Shown piece by piece: positions 1 to 4,499 of a stretch of DNA of 5,986 bases. The notes under the pieces were generated by a model. The model had not been told where the DNA came from and did not search any database. It worked only from the letters and a program-made list of their open reading frames with translations. The stretch covers positions 1 to 5,986 of the forward strand of contig JAGWPQ010000718.1 of assembly GCA_028877045.1 (NCBI GenBank), given 5' to 3'. The position numbers were made by a program, and so were the translations under genes. Numbering within the stretch: position 1 is the stretch's first letter; the number at the start of each line of letters is the position of its first letter. The stretch comes from Bacteroidota bacterium. Lineage in GTDB: Bacteria > Bacteroidota > Bacteroidia > Chitinophagales > Chitinophagaceae.

Positions 1-2
1 AC

Positions 3-92
3 AGTGCTGCATTGGATTTCGTTAAATACGGAAAGATGGCCGCAGAAAATTCGGCCGCATTGGTATTAAGTATTTTATTATTGATGCAATAA
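3..92 (+). CDS. C-terminal tail of an unidentified protein (5' end outside the window)
   Basis: An open plus-strand frame enters from the left edge and ends at TAA (90-92). It encodes 29 residues, starting SAALDFVKYGKMAAENSAAL and ending in the hydrophobic run VLSILLLMQ. The residue mix and codon use look like real protein, and the segment sits just before the convergent end of the GSCFA gene, so it is probably the 3' end of a gene lying mostly upstream. The hydrophobic end could be a final membrane helix or a buried helix. I do not recognise the family, and too little is visible to assign a function. No terminator hairpin follows it; only 36 nt separate its stop from the stop of the opposing gene. 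Confidence 0.6.
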   Translation, partial: SAALDFVKYGKMAAENSAALVLSILLLMQ

Positions 93-101
93 TTTTTTGC
101 T

Positions 102-129
102 ATCGTCTATCGTCCATGATCAATCGTCT
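102..129. repeat. Heptamer tandem repeat (4 units) at the 3' end of the GSCFA gene
   Basis: Four consecutive 7-bp units read ATCGTCT, ATCGTCC, ATGATCA, ATCGTCT on the plus strand. On the minus strand they are AGACGAT, TGATCAT, GGACGAT, AGACGAT. The array begins on the last base of the GSCFA stop codon (129) and fills most of the gap between the two convergent genes. The third unit is degenerate. The units resemble the heptamers at 2041-2075 (shared form: N-G-W-C-R-A-T on the minus strand). Function is unknown. Confidence 0.65.
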
Positions 130-1118
130 CACAAAAAATATTTCAACTCTTCATCTAAGTTAAAATATGGAAATTGTTGCTGCAATGTTTTTGTTTTTTC
201 GGCAAAGCTGTGAAGGAATTTTTTATGTTGCGCCGTATTTGGATTGAATGCCTTATGATTGAATGCCAGACTAATTTCGGCAATTTGTTTCATTAAATTT
301 TTTGTTTCGTCAGTCATGCAGGCATCAACAAATTTATGCCAGACATATTCGGTTGCATGATAATTGGGATGCACCAGATCTTCTGCATAAAAACGATAAT
401 CACGCAGATCATCAATTACTAATTCATAAGCAGGGAAATAATATAATTTTTCCAATCGCTCGTTTAATTCATGCACAGCCTGAATTAAAACAGCTTTGCT
501 CCGATTATTATCTATCACACCTTCGCGAAGATGGCGCACCGGACTGATCGTAAAAATCACTTTGATATTTTTATTGAATGCTCCCAATTTATCGAGCATG
601 GTTCCCAGCACAACCATCACCTGATCTACACGCATCAATTTGCGTGAAAACCAGTCTGCAGGCGCTTTGTGGTTGTTGGCTGCAACTGTTCCCACGGTGG
701 CATTTGCGGCTTTATCGGTTAAAGTATACACCCATGCCGACCCAAGTGTGATCAATAAATAATCGGCGTGTTTTAAATATTTATGTGCATCATGAATAGA
801 TGAATTGATTTTTTTCAAAGCATCTTCATCTGTTATTCCCGAGTAGCGACTGTGATGCTGCCAGCTATGCCATGTTTCGTTGTGCTGAAACAGATCTTCG
901 GCAGTATATTTTTTTTCTTCGATGATATTGATAATGGCTTCGGAAACAGAAACCGGATTAAATAAAATGCCGTTCGGGTTTTCGAGAATATTAAATTTAT
1001 GTTTCTTTAATTTATCGCCGATGTTTTCGGTAAAGCAGGAGCCAATCAAGAGTAATTTATGCTGATGATGGATAGGCTGAGATAATTTTTTTATATCGAA
1101 CTCGTAGTGAAACTTCAT
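129..1118 (-). CDS. GSCFA-domain protein (SGNH-hydrolase-like)
   Basis: This 329-residue protein carries the signature of the GSCFA family near its N-terminus: LLLIGSCFTENIG, with GSCF at 26-29. Other matching blocks are ENPNGILFNPVSV (46-58), ITLGSAWVY (123-131), TISPVRH (190-196) and AEDLVHPN (245-252). The layout resembles SGNH/GDSL-type esterases: Ser27 in the first block and the Asp247/His250 pair in DLVHPN would be the catalytic candidates. Substrate and role are not established; the family is common in Bacteroidota and also occurs in proteobacteria. No signal peptide or membrane helix is visible, so it is probably cytoplasmic. The ATG start is favoured because a perfect -7 promoter box ends 4 nt upstream and the family motif begins at a normal distance from it. 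The gene lies 67 nt after the lyase gene and may be transcribed from its own promoter as well as by readthrough. The TGA stop abuts a heptamer repeat. Confidence 0.9.
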   Translation of the reverse strand: MKFHYEFDIKKLSQPIHHQHKLLLIGSCFTENIGDKLKKHKFNILENPNGILFNPVSVSEAIINIIEEKKYTAEDLFQHNETWHSWQHHSRYSGITDEDALKKINSSIHDAHKYLKHADYLLITLGSAWVYTLTDKAANATVGTVAANNHKAPADWFSRKLMRVDQVMVVLGTMLDKLGAFNKNIKVIFTISPVRHLREGVIDNNRSKAVLIQAVHELNERLEKLYYFPAYELVIDDLRDYRFYAEDLVHPNYHATEYVWHKFVDACMTDETKNLMKQIAEISLAFNHKAFNPNTAQHKKFLHSFAEKTKTLQQQFPYFNLDEELKYFL

Positions 1119-1122
1119 AAAG

Positions 1123-1130
1123 CAAAGTTA
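1123..1130 (-). promoter_or_regulatory. Bacteroidota -7 box directly before the GSCFA start
   Basis: On the minus strand TAACTTTG exactly matches the Bacteroidota sigma -7 consensus TAnnTTTG. Only four bases (CTTT) separate it from the ATG, so a transcript would begin at or next to the start codon. No convincing -33 TTTG lies 19-21 nt upstream, which weakens the call. Confidence 0.5.
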
Positions 1131-1154
1131 TTATACTAATTAAATAATACTCGC

Positions 1155-1181
1155 TAATTCGTGTAATTCGATAAAATCCGT
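1155..1181. repeat. Degenerate 9-mer tandem repeat between the lyase and GSCFA genes
   Basis: Two 9-mers, TAATTCGTG and TAATTCGAT, are followed by a looser copy, AAAATCCGT. They share the core TAATTCG (1155-1161 and 1164-1170). The array starts 5 nt past the lyase stop and takes up much of the 67-nt gap. It is short and AT-rich, so chance is possible, but it is a third tandem array lying at a gene 3' end in this window. Confidence 0.4.
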
Positions 1182-1185
1182 ATAA

Positions 1186-2049
1186 TTATTTAAATATTTC
1201 ACCGGCAATCAGCAAACTTTCCTGCAGGGCAATGGTATCAATTCCTTTTAATAAATTTTGCTCGGCAAGATATCCGATCATTAATTCGCTGTCCATATTT
1301 CCAATCAGATCGTCCTGTGCAAAAGGGCAACCGCCAATACCTTTCAACGCTCCGTCGAATCTTGTGCAACCTGCATCCAGAGCGGCCTGCAGCTTTTCTT
1401 TCCAATTATTTTTTGTTGAATGTAAATGCACGCCAAAAGTTGTTGACGGATATTTAGGTATCAAAGTTTTTAATGCAAAACCAATTTGTTGTGCTGTTGC
1501 AACCCCAACCGTATCGGCCAAAGAAATAGTATTGATATTTCGTGCAACCATTTCATCAGCCCAATGCAATAAAATTTCTTCGTTGTATGCATCGCCGTAA
1601 GGATTACCAAAACCCATGCTTAAATAAATAACCAATTGCTTATTATTCTTTAAACATAATTCCTGAATTTCTTCCACGCGAATCAAGCTTTCATCGATAG
1701 TACTGTTTGTATTTCTGATCTGGAATGTTGGTGAAATTGAAAATGGGAACCCGAGATAAGAAATTTTATCGAACACAACAGCTTCTTCGGCACCACGAGT
1801 GTTTGCAATAATTGCCAATAACCTGGAGCTTGAATCTTGCAACTTGATACTTTCCAACACTTCTTTGGTATCAGCCATTTGCGGAACTGCTTTTGCGGAA
1901 ACAAAACTTCCGAAATCGATGGTATCAAATCCAACTTTTAATAAAGCATTGATGTATTTTATTTTTTGGTCAGTTGGAATAAGATGTTTCCAGCCCTGCA
2001 TGGCATCACGGGGGCATTCGATGAGTCGTATGTTTTTTTGATTGACCAT
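1186..2049 (-). CDS. Hydroxymethylglutaryl-CoA lyase family protein
   Basis: HMG-CoA lyase splits 3-hydroxy-3-methylglutaryl-CoA into acetyl-CoA and acetoacetate, the last step of leucine breakdown. The 287 residues form one HMGL-like TIM barrel. Visible active-site elements are ECPRDAMQ (11-18, with Arg14/Asp15), SFVSAKAVPQM (48-58), LADTVGV (177-183), the metal-binding GVHLH (206-210, His208 and His210) and the signature GIGGCPFAQDD (237-247, catalytic Cys241), followed by Asn251. Compared with the human enzyme, the Glu before the SFVS block is Asp45 and there is one extra residue between the catalytic Cys and the conserved Asn. This suggests a divergent subfamily, so a related acyl-CoA lyase is possible. 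Length is close to normal for a bacterial enzyme. The ATG start lies inside a heptamer repeat, 3 nt past the rlmB stop; no later in-frame ATG precedes the conserved ECPRD block. It is probably co-transcribed with rlmB and the Nudix gene. Confidence 0.88.
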   Translation of the reverse strand: MVNQKNIRLIECPRDAMQGWKHLIPTDQKIKYINALLKVGFDTIDFGSFVSAKAVPQMADTKEVLESIKLQDSSSRLLAIIANTRGAEEAVVFDKISYLGFPFSISPTFQIRNTNSTIDESLIRVEEIQELCLKNNKQLVIYLSMGFGNPYGDAYNEEILLHWADEMVARNINTISLADTVGVATAQQIGFALKTLIPKYPSTTFGVHLHSTKNNWKEKLQAALDAGCTRFDGALKGIGGCPFAQDDLIGNMDSELMIGYLAEQNLLKGIDTIALQESLLIAGEIFK

Positions 2050-2075
2050 TGACTATTGACTATTGACCATTGACA
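2041..2075. repeat. Heptamer tandem repeat (5 units) spanning the rlmB stop and lyase start
   Basis: Five uninterrupted 7-bp units read ATTGACC, ATTGACT, ATTGACT, ATTGACC, ATTGACA on the plus strand (minus: TGTCAAT, GGTCAAT, AGTCAAT, AGTCAAT, GGTCAAT). Units differ only at one position. Because 7 is not a multiple of 3, the array is read in shifting frames: it encodes the last residues of RlmB (SMVNSQ), its TAG stop (2053-2055), and then the ATG of the lyase (2047-2049), whose first residues MVN repeat the MVN in the RlmB tail. Confidence 0.9.
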
Positions 2076-2811
2076 TTCTCTGTTTCATCGCTTCATACAA
2101 AATAATTCCTGTTGCAACAGATACATTGAATGAATCAAATTTTGCTGCCATCGGTATCGAGAAAAAATAATCGGCAGCTTTTGCCAGATGCGGTTGCACA
2201 CCTTTTCCTTCATCACCCATGATCACACAACAAGGTGTTTTAAAATCTAATTCAAATAATTTTTTATCGGCACGCATTTCAGAAGTAAAAATGTGAATTC
2301 CGTTCAAATGCAATGTATCAACGGCTTTCAGTAAACTGTTCACACGGCAAACATTAATATGTTCCAAAGCGCCGGCACTGCTTTTCATGGCTTCTTCGTT
2401 CAGTGCACCCACACCTTTATCGGGAATGATGATGGCTTGTGCACCGCAACACAAAGCACTGCGTGCAATGCCTCCAATATTTCTTACATCGGTAATTCCA
2501 TCCAGCATTAAAAACAAAGGTGTTTCGCCTTTCGATACAACAAAATCAATGACCTGTTGCAGGTCCATGTACTGCACCAACGCAGCAAATGCAACAATAC
2601 CCTGGTGATTTGCCTTCGTGAGATAATTTAATTTTTCAACCGGTACCAACTGAATGGGAATATTATGTTCACGAGATAAAGCTCGAATGGCACTCAACGT
2701 TTCGCCACCAGCATTTTTCTGAACTAAAATTTTATCAACAGCACGGCCCGATTGAATGGCTTCTATCAAAGGTTGGCGACCGATTATTAATGAGTTTTGT
2801 TTTGGCGGCAT
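2053..2811 (-). CDS. rlmB: 23S rRNA (guanosine-2'-O-)-methyltransferase RlmB, TrmH/SpoU family
   Basis: RlmB methylates the 2'-OH of G2251 (E. coli numbering) in the peptidyl-transferase P-loop of 23S rRNA, using S-adenosylmethionine. The 252 residues show both domains: an N-terminal substrate-binding domain (about 5-80, with IIGRQPLIEAI at 9-19 and KANHQGIVAF at 66-75) and a C-terminal SPOUT domain forming the knotted SAM site. SPOUT motifs are motif 1 DVRNIGGIARSA (108-119, Asn111 and Arg117), motif 2 IMGDEGKGV (197-205) and motif 3 SIPMAAKFDSFNVSVATGI (218-236). Length matches the usual 240-260 residues. The last residues, MSMVNSQ after the usual ILYEAMKQR ending, come from a heptamer repeat and probably replaced the original stop. 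The gene starts 9 nt after the Nudix stop, and a -7-like box overlaps that stop. A sister TrmH-family rRNA methylase remains possible, but the two-domain layout favours RlmB. Confidence 0.92.
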   Translation of the reverse strand: MPPKQNSLIIGRQPLIEAIQSGRAVDKILVQKNAGGETLSAIRALSREHNIPIQLVPVEKLNYLTKANHQGIVAFAALVQYMDLQQVIDFVVSKGETPLFLMLDGITDVRNIGGIARSALCCGAQAIIIPDKGVGALNEEAMKSSAGALEHINVCRVNSLLKAVDTLHLNGIHIFTSEMRADKKLFELDFKTPCCVIMGDEGKGVQPHLAKAADYFFSIPMAAKFDSFNVSVATGIILYEAMKQRMSMVNSQ

Positions 2812-2815
2812 TGTT

Positions 2816-2823
2816 CAAATTTA
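2816..2823 (-). promoter_or_regulatory. Possible -7 box overlapping the Nudix stop, just before rlmB
   Basis: Minus-strand TAAATTTG matches TAnnTTTG exactly and uses the Nudix TAA stop as its first three bases. Four bases (AACA) separate it from the rlmB ATG, the same spacing as at the GSCFA gene. The nearest -33-like sequence (ATTG) sits at an 18-nt spacer, slightly short. It could give rlmB and the lyase internal transcription, but an AT-rich genome makes chance matches plausible. Confidence 0.35.
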
Positions 2824-3390
2824 CAATTTCAATTTTCCTTTCAATAATAACACCTGTACTTTTCTTAAAGCAAGTATCGATAATGCATCGGTTATTTCTC
2901 CTTCATCGATCATATCAAAAGCAGTTTGCAACGATACTCTTTTAATGTGCAATAGCTCTGTTTCTTCAGGCTCTGCTTCGTGTTGTGTTAATTCGCTTGC
3001 CAGATAAAATACACTGTTCTCATCGCTCACCGAGTTCGATAAATGTGATGTGCCCAGCACTTGCCAGCGGTTTGCTTTTAATCCGGTTTCTTCCAATAAT
3101 TCACGCTTGGCACCCAGCAATGGATTTTCGTTTGTGGGGCAACCACCTTCGGGAATTTCCCAACTGAATTGATTTAAAGTAAAACGAAATTGTCCAACCA
3201 GATAAGTATTCATTTCATCATCAACGGGTACAATACCGATCGCGGTATTTTTAAAATGAACTTTACCATAAATACTTTTTCCGCCCGATGGGTTAATGGT
3301 ATTATAATGTGTCAGCGAAATCCATGAATTATCGTATTCAATTTTTTCATCAATAATTTTCCAGGGATTAATATGTTGTTCTTCCTGCAT
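2821..3390 (-). CDS. Nudix hydrolase, ADP-ribose pyrophosphatase / nucleotide-sugar hydrolase type
   Basis: Nudix enzymes hydrolyse nucleoside diphosphates linked to another group, using Mg2+. The 189-residue protein contains a complete Nudix box (GX5EX7REUXEEXGU) at 82-104: Gly82, Glu88, then RELLEETGL with metal-binding Glu100 and Glu101. Before it come VPVDDEMNTYLVGQFR (54-69) and FSWEIPEGG (75-83); after it are SDENSVFYLA (122-131) and EGEITDALS (163-171). This arrangement is typical of the NudF/NudK branch (ADP-ribose or GDP-mannose), but substrate cannot be fixed from sequence. An in-frame TTG at 3399 would add three residues, but I chose the ATG at 3388-3390 because that TTG is part of a perfect -7 promoter box. 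It is the first gene of the probable Nudix-rlmB-lyase operon. No signal peptide or membrane segment is seen, so it is cytoplasmic. Confidence 0.9.
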   Translation of the reverse strand: MQEEQHINPWKIIDEKIEYDNSWISLTHYNTINPSGGKSIYGKVHFKNTAIGIVPVDDEMNTYLVGQFRFTLNQFSWEIPEGGCPTNENPLLGAKRELLEETGLKANRWQVLGTSHLSNSVSDENSVFYLASELTQHEAEPEETELLHIKRVSLQTAFDMIDEGEITDALSILALRKVQVLLLKGKLKL

Positions 3391-3396
3391 AGTTTT

Positions 3397-3429
3397 CAAA
3401 AGTAAGAATAGATTTTTGTTACGGGCAAT
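3397..3429 (-). promoter_or_regulatory. Promoter of the Nudix-rlmB-lyase group
   Basis: On the minus strand TACTTTTG (3404-3397) matches the Bacteroidota -7 consensus TAnnTTTG. A -33-like ATTG (3429-3426) lies 21 nt upstream. The ATG follows 6 nt later, so the mRNA leader would be very short or absent. Position after a strong terminator and before a three-gene group supports a real promoter. Confidence 0.6.
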
Positions 3430-3437
3430 TGAATTCT

Positions 3438-3485
3438 ATGAAGCTTTTGTTGCGTCGCACTCTTGTACGTTCTGAACACTATTGA
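3438..3485. other. Unexplained block with higher GC between terminator and Nudix promoter
   Basis: The 155-nt gap 3391-3545 holds the Nudix promoter, a terminator and, between them, this block. It is clearly richer in GC than the flanking noncoding DNA and includes TTGCGTCGCACTCTTGTACG. On the plus strand it can be read as a 15-codon ORF (MKLLLRRTLVRSEHY, TGA at 3483-3485), for which there is no supporting start signal. It may be a dispersed intergenic repeat; one copy in the window cannot show this. Confidence 0.3.
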
Positions 3486-3487
3486 AC

Positions 3488-3523
3488 AAAAAAACGGATT
3501 GCAAAATTTAGGCAATCCGTTTT
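3488..3523 (-). terminator. Rho-independent terminator after the 23-residue-repeat protein gene
   Basis: A perfect 12-bp stem (AAAACGGATTGC at 3491-3502 with GCAATCCGTTTT at 3512-3523) closes a 9-nt loop. In the minus-strand transcript it ends in a run of seven U (3494-3488). It begins 22 nt past the TAA of the upstream gene, as expected for an intrinsic terminator, and separates that gene from the Nudix group. Confidence 0.92.
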
Positions 3524-3545
3524 CCAAATTATCAATATCATTTCA

Positions 3546-4301
3546 TTAATATCCTATATTTCCTGTTTTGGTTCCGCTGGTGTTCCATGTAGCAATGTAG
3601 CCTATTTGTTCATCTTCGCAACCTACATAGGCAACCCTTGTGTCGCTGTTATTATAAACACCTATTCTGCCGCCCTTGTCACCGCCGGTTAAATACAGTT
3701 TTCTTTGCCCCAAATTATTTTTAATTGTAAGCGAGGCACCGCCTTCGCCATCAATACTGGATAAAGTAAATATTTCATTATCGTTATGATTCTTGGTTGA
3801 AATAAATCCATCATTTGCTGTATTGGAACCTAATTTTACTATTTGTTTTTCATCCGAATTATTTATTTTAAAATAACCGCTGCTATTAGTTTGATTACCC
3901 ATTTCAACACTTGCAATTTCGTTCGCATTAAACAATGCAAGATAGCCACCACCTGCGGTTTCATTTGTCACTTTAAAATTCACATTTCCGTTTGTATGAA
4001 AAGTATTAATGGCACCGGCGCCGCCATCCGAAGTAAATAATTTTACCAAATTATTTCCGGTAGATGATTTAGTAATCACTTCTCCATTGCCTTTCTCATC
4101 CCTGTCAATTACAACCAATACCTTTCCGTTATTGTCAACTAATTCAAAACTTTTTGCCTGAATCTTATCAACTATCTGAACAGCTTTGTTGTTTGAACTG
4201 AAGATCACAAAAGAAGCGATTAATAAAAGGCTGAAAAAGCCAATGCGGTAATAGCGAACTGACTGCTCTAAGGCAGCGATTCTGTTTTCAATTGTTTTCA
4301 T
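3546..4301 (-). CDS. Membrane-anchored protein of unknown function with 23-residue repeats
   Basis: The 251 residues fall into three parts. Residues 4-17 (IENRIAALEQSVRY) have a short coiled-coil character; 19-35 (RIGFFSLLLIASFVIFS) form one membrane helix or uncleaved signal anchor; the rest is a soluble, Gly/Asn-rich repeat region. Repeats begin at about residues 51, 73, 96, 119, 142, 165, 189, 212 and 233, nearly all 23 apart. Each has the pattern G-hydrophobic-x-hydrophobic, then a polar Asn/Asp/Gly turn, then a hydrophobic strand and a second Gly/Asn turn (GYLALFNANEIASVEMGN, SGYFKINNSDEKQIVKLGSN). This predicts paired beta-strands, possibly a beta-solenoid, outside the cytoplasmic membrane. 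Proteins with the same order (short coiled coil, helix, 'F-LVD-x-x-GK' repeats) occur in many bacteria, to my knowledge without assigned function. There is a single cysteine (228) and no catalytic motif. It is monocistronic: a terminator precedes it and another follows. Start is the only ATG before the coiled coil. Confidence 0.85.
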   Translation of the reverse strand: MKTIENRIAALEQSVRYYRIGFFSLLLIASFVIFSSNNKAVQIVDKIQAKSFELVDNNGKVLVVIDRDEKGNGEVITKSSTGNNLVKLFTSDGGAGAINTFHTNGNVNFKVTNETAGGGYLALFNANEIASVEMGNQTNSSGYFKINNSDEKQIVKLGSNTANDGFISTKNHNDNEIFTLSSIDGEGGASLTIKNNLGQRKLYLTGGDKGGRIGVYNNSDTRVAYVGCEDEQIGYIATWNTSGTKTGNIGY

Positions 4302-4317
4302 GTTAAAGTGTTTTAAC
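4302..4317. repeat. Inverted repeat touching the start codon of the repeat-protein gene
   Basis: GTTAAA (4302-4307) and TTTAAC (4312-4317) form a 6-bp inverted repeat with a 4-nt loop, ending directly before the ATG at 4301. It could be a weak mRNA hairpin over the translation start or an operator half-site pair. It is AT-rich and short, so chance is possible. No good TAnnTTTG box was found upstream; the nearest candidate on the minus strand is TAAATTTA. Confidence 0.3.
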
Positions 4318-4381
4318 TAAATTTATAAACAATTTCTTTGACTTTATAATAAACCTGCAGGAAATTTTGCTTGCCAATACA

Positions 4382-4418
4382 TTGTTGCAGGGCATTAAAT
4401 TTTAATATCCTGCAACAA
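4382..4418. other. Large hairpin without a U-tract in the 198-nt intergenic region
   Basis: A perfect 10-bp stem (TTGTTGCAGG at 4382-4391 with CCTGCAACAA at 4409-4418) encloses 17 nt that contain a second, AT-rich palindrome (ATTAAA/TTTAAT). Neither strand has a T-run after it, so it is not an ordinary intrinsic terminator. It lies between the kinase terminator and the repeat-protein gene, about 80 nt before that gene's start. A related 8-bp palindrome, CCTGCAGG, is at 4354-4361. The rest of the region 4302-4499 holds only the kinase terminator and AT-rich sequence. Confidence 0.5.
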
Positions 4419-4426
4419 GGCGAAAT

Positions 4427-4457
4427 AAAAAAGGGTTGAAATTTTCATTCAACCCTT
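4427..4457 (-). terminator. Rho-independent terminator after the ROK kinase gene
   Basis: A perfect 10-bp stem (AAGGGTTGAA at 4431-4440 with TTCAACCCTT at 4448-4457) with a 7-nt loop is followed in the minus-strand transcript by UUUU continuing the two U at the stem base. It starts 43 nt past the kinase TAA and ends the transporter-kinase transcript. Confidence 0.88.
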
Positions 4458-4499
4458 CCTAAAACGATCAATATTTTTTAGTAAATATATTTCGTACCT

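Noticed and set aside
302..547. Plus-strand 81-codon open frame inside the GSCFA gene
   Set aside because: It lies wholly within a well-supported minus-strand gene, has no recognisable domain and is an antisense shadow.
1232..1600. Plus-strand 122-codon open frame inside the lyase gene
   Set aside because: Antisense shadow of conserved lyase sequence; Cys/Pro/Ser-rich translation without any family signature.
2041..2075. Short array that could be taken for a CRISPR fragment
   Set aside because: Units are 7 bp with no spacers, and there are no cas genes nearby.
2053..3390. Nudix-rlmB-lyase group as a new functional system
   Set aside because: Each gene belongs to a familiar family with a housekeeping or metabolic role; tight spacing alone does not indicate a shared pathway.
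3438..3485. 15-codon plus-strand ORF MKLLLRRTLVRSEHY as a small gene or leader peptide
   Set aside because: No plus-strand gene follows it, no promoter or ribosome site is visible, and one short ORF in unexplained DNA is not evidence of translation.
4382..4418. Hairpin read as a second terminator of the kinase transcript
   Set aside because: No T-run follows on either strand, and a complete terminator already lies at 4427-4457, closer to the kinase gene.
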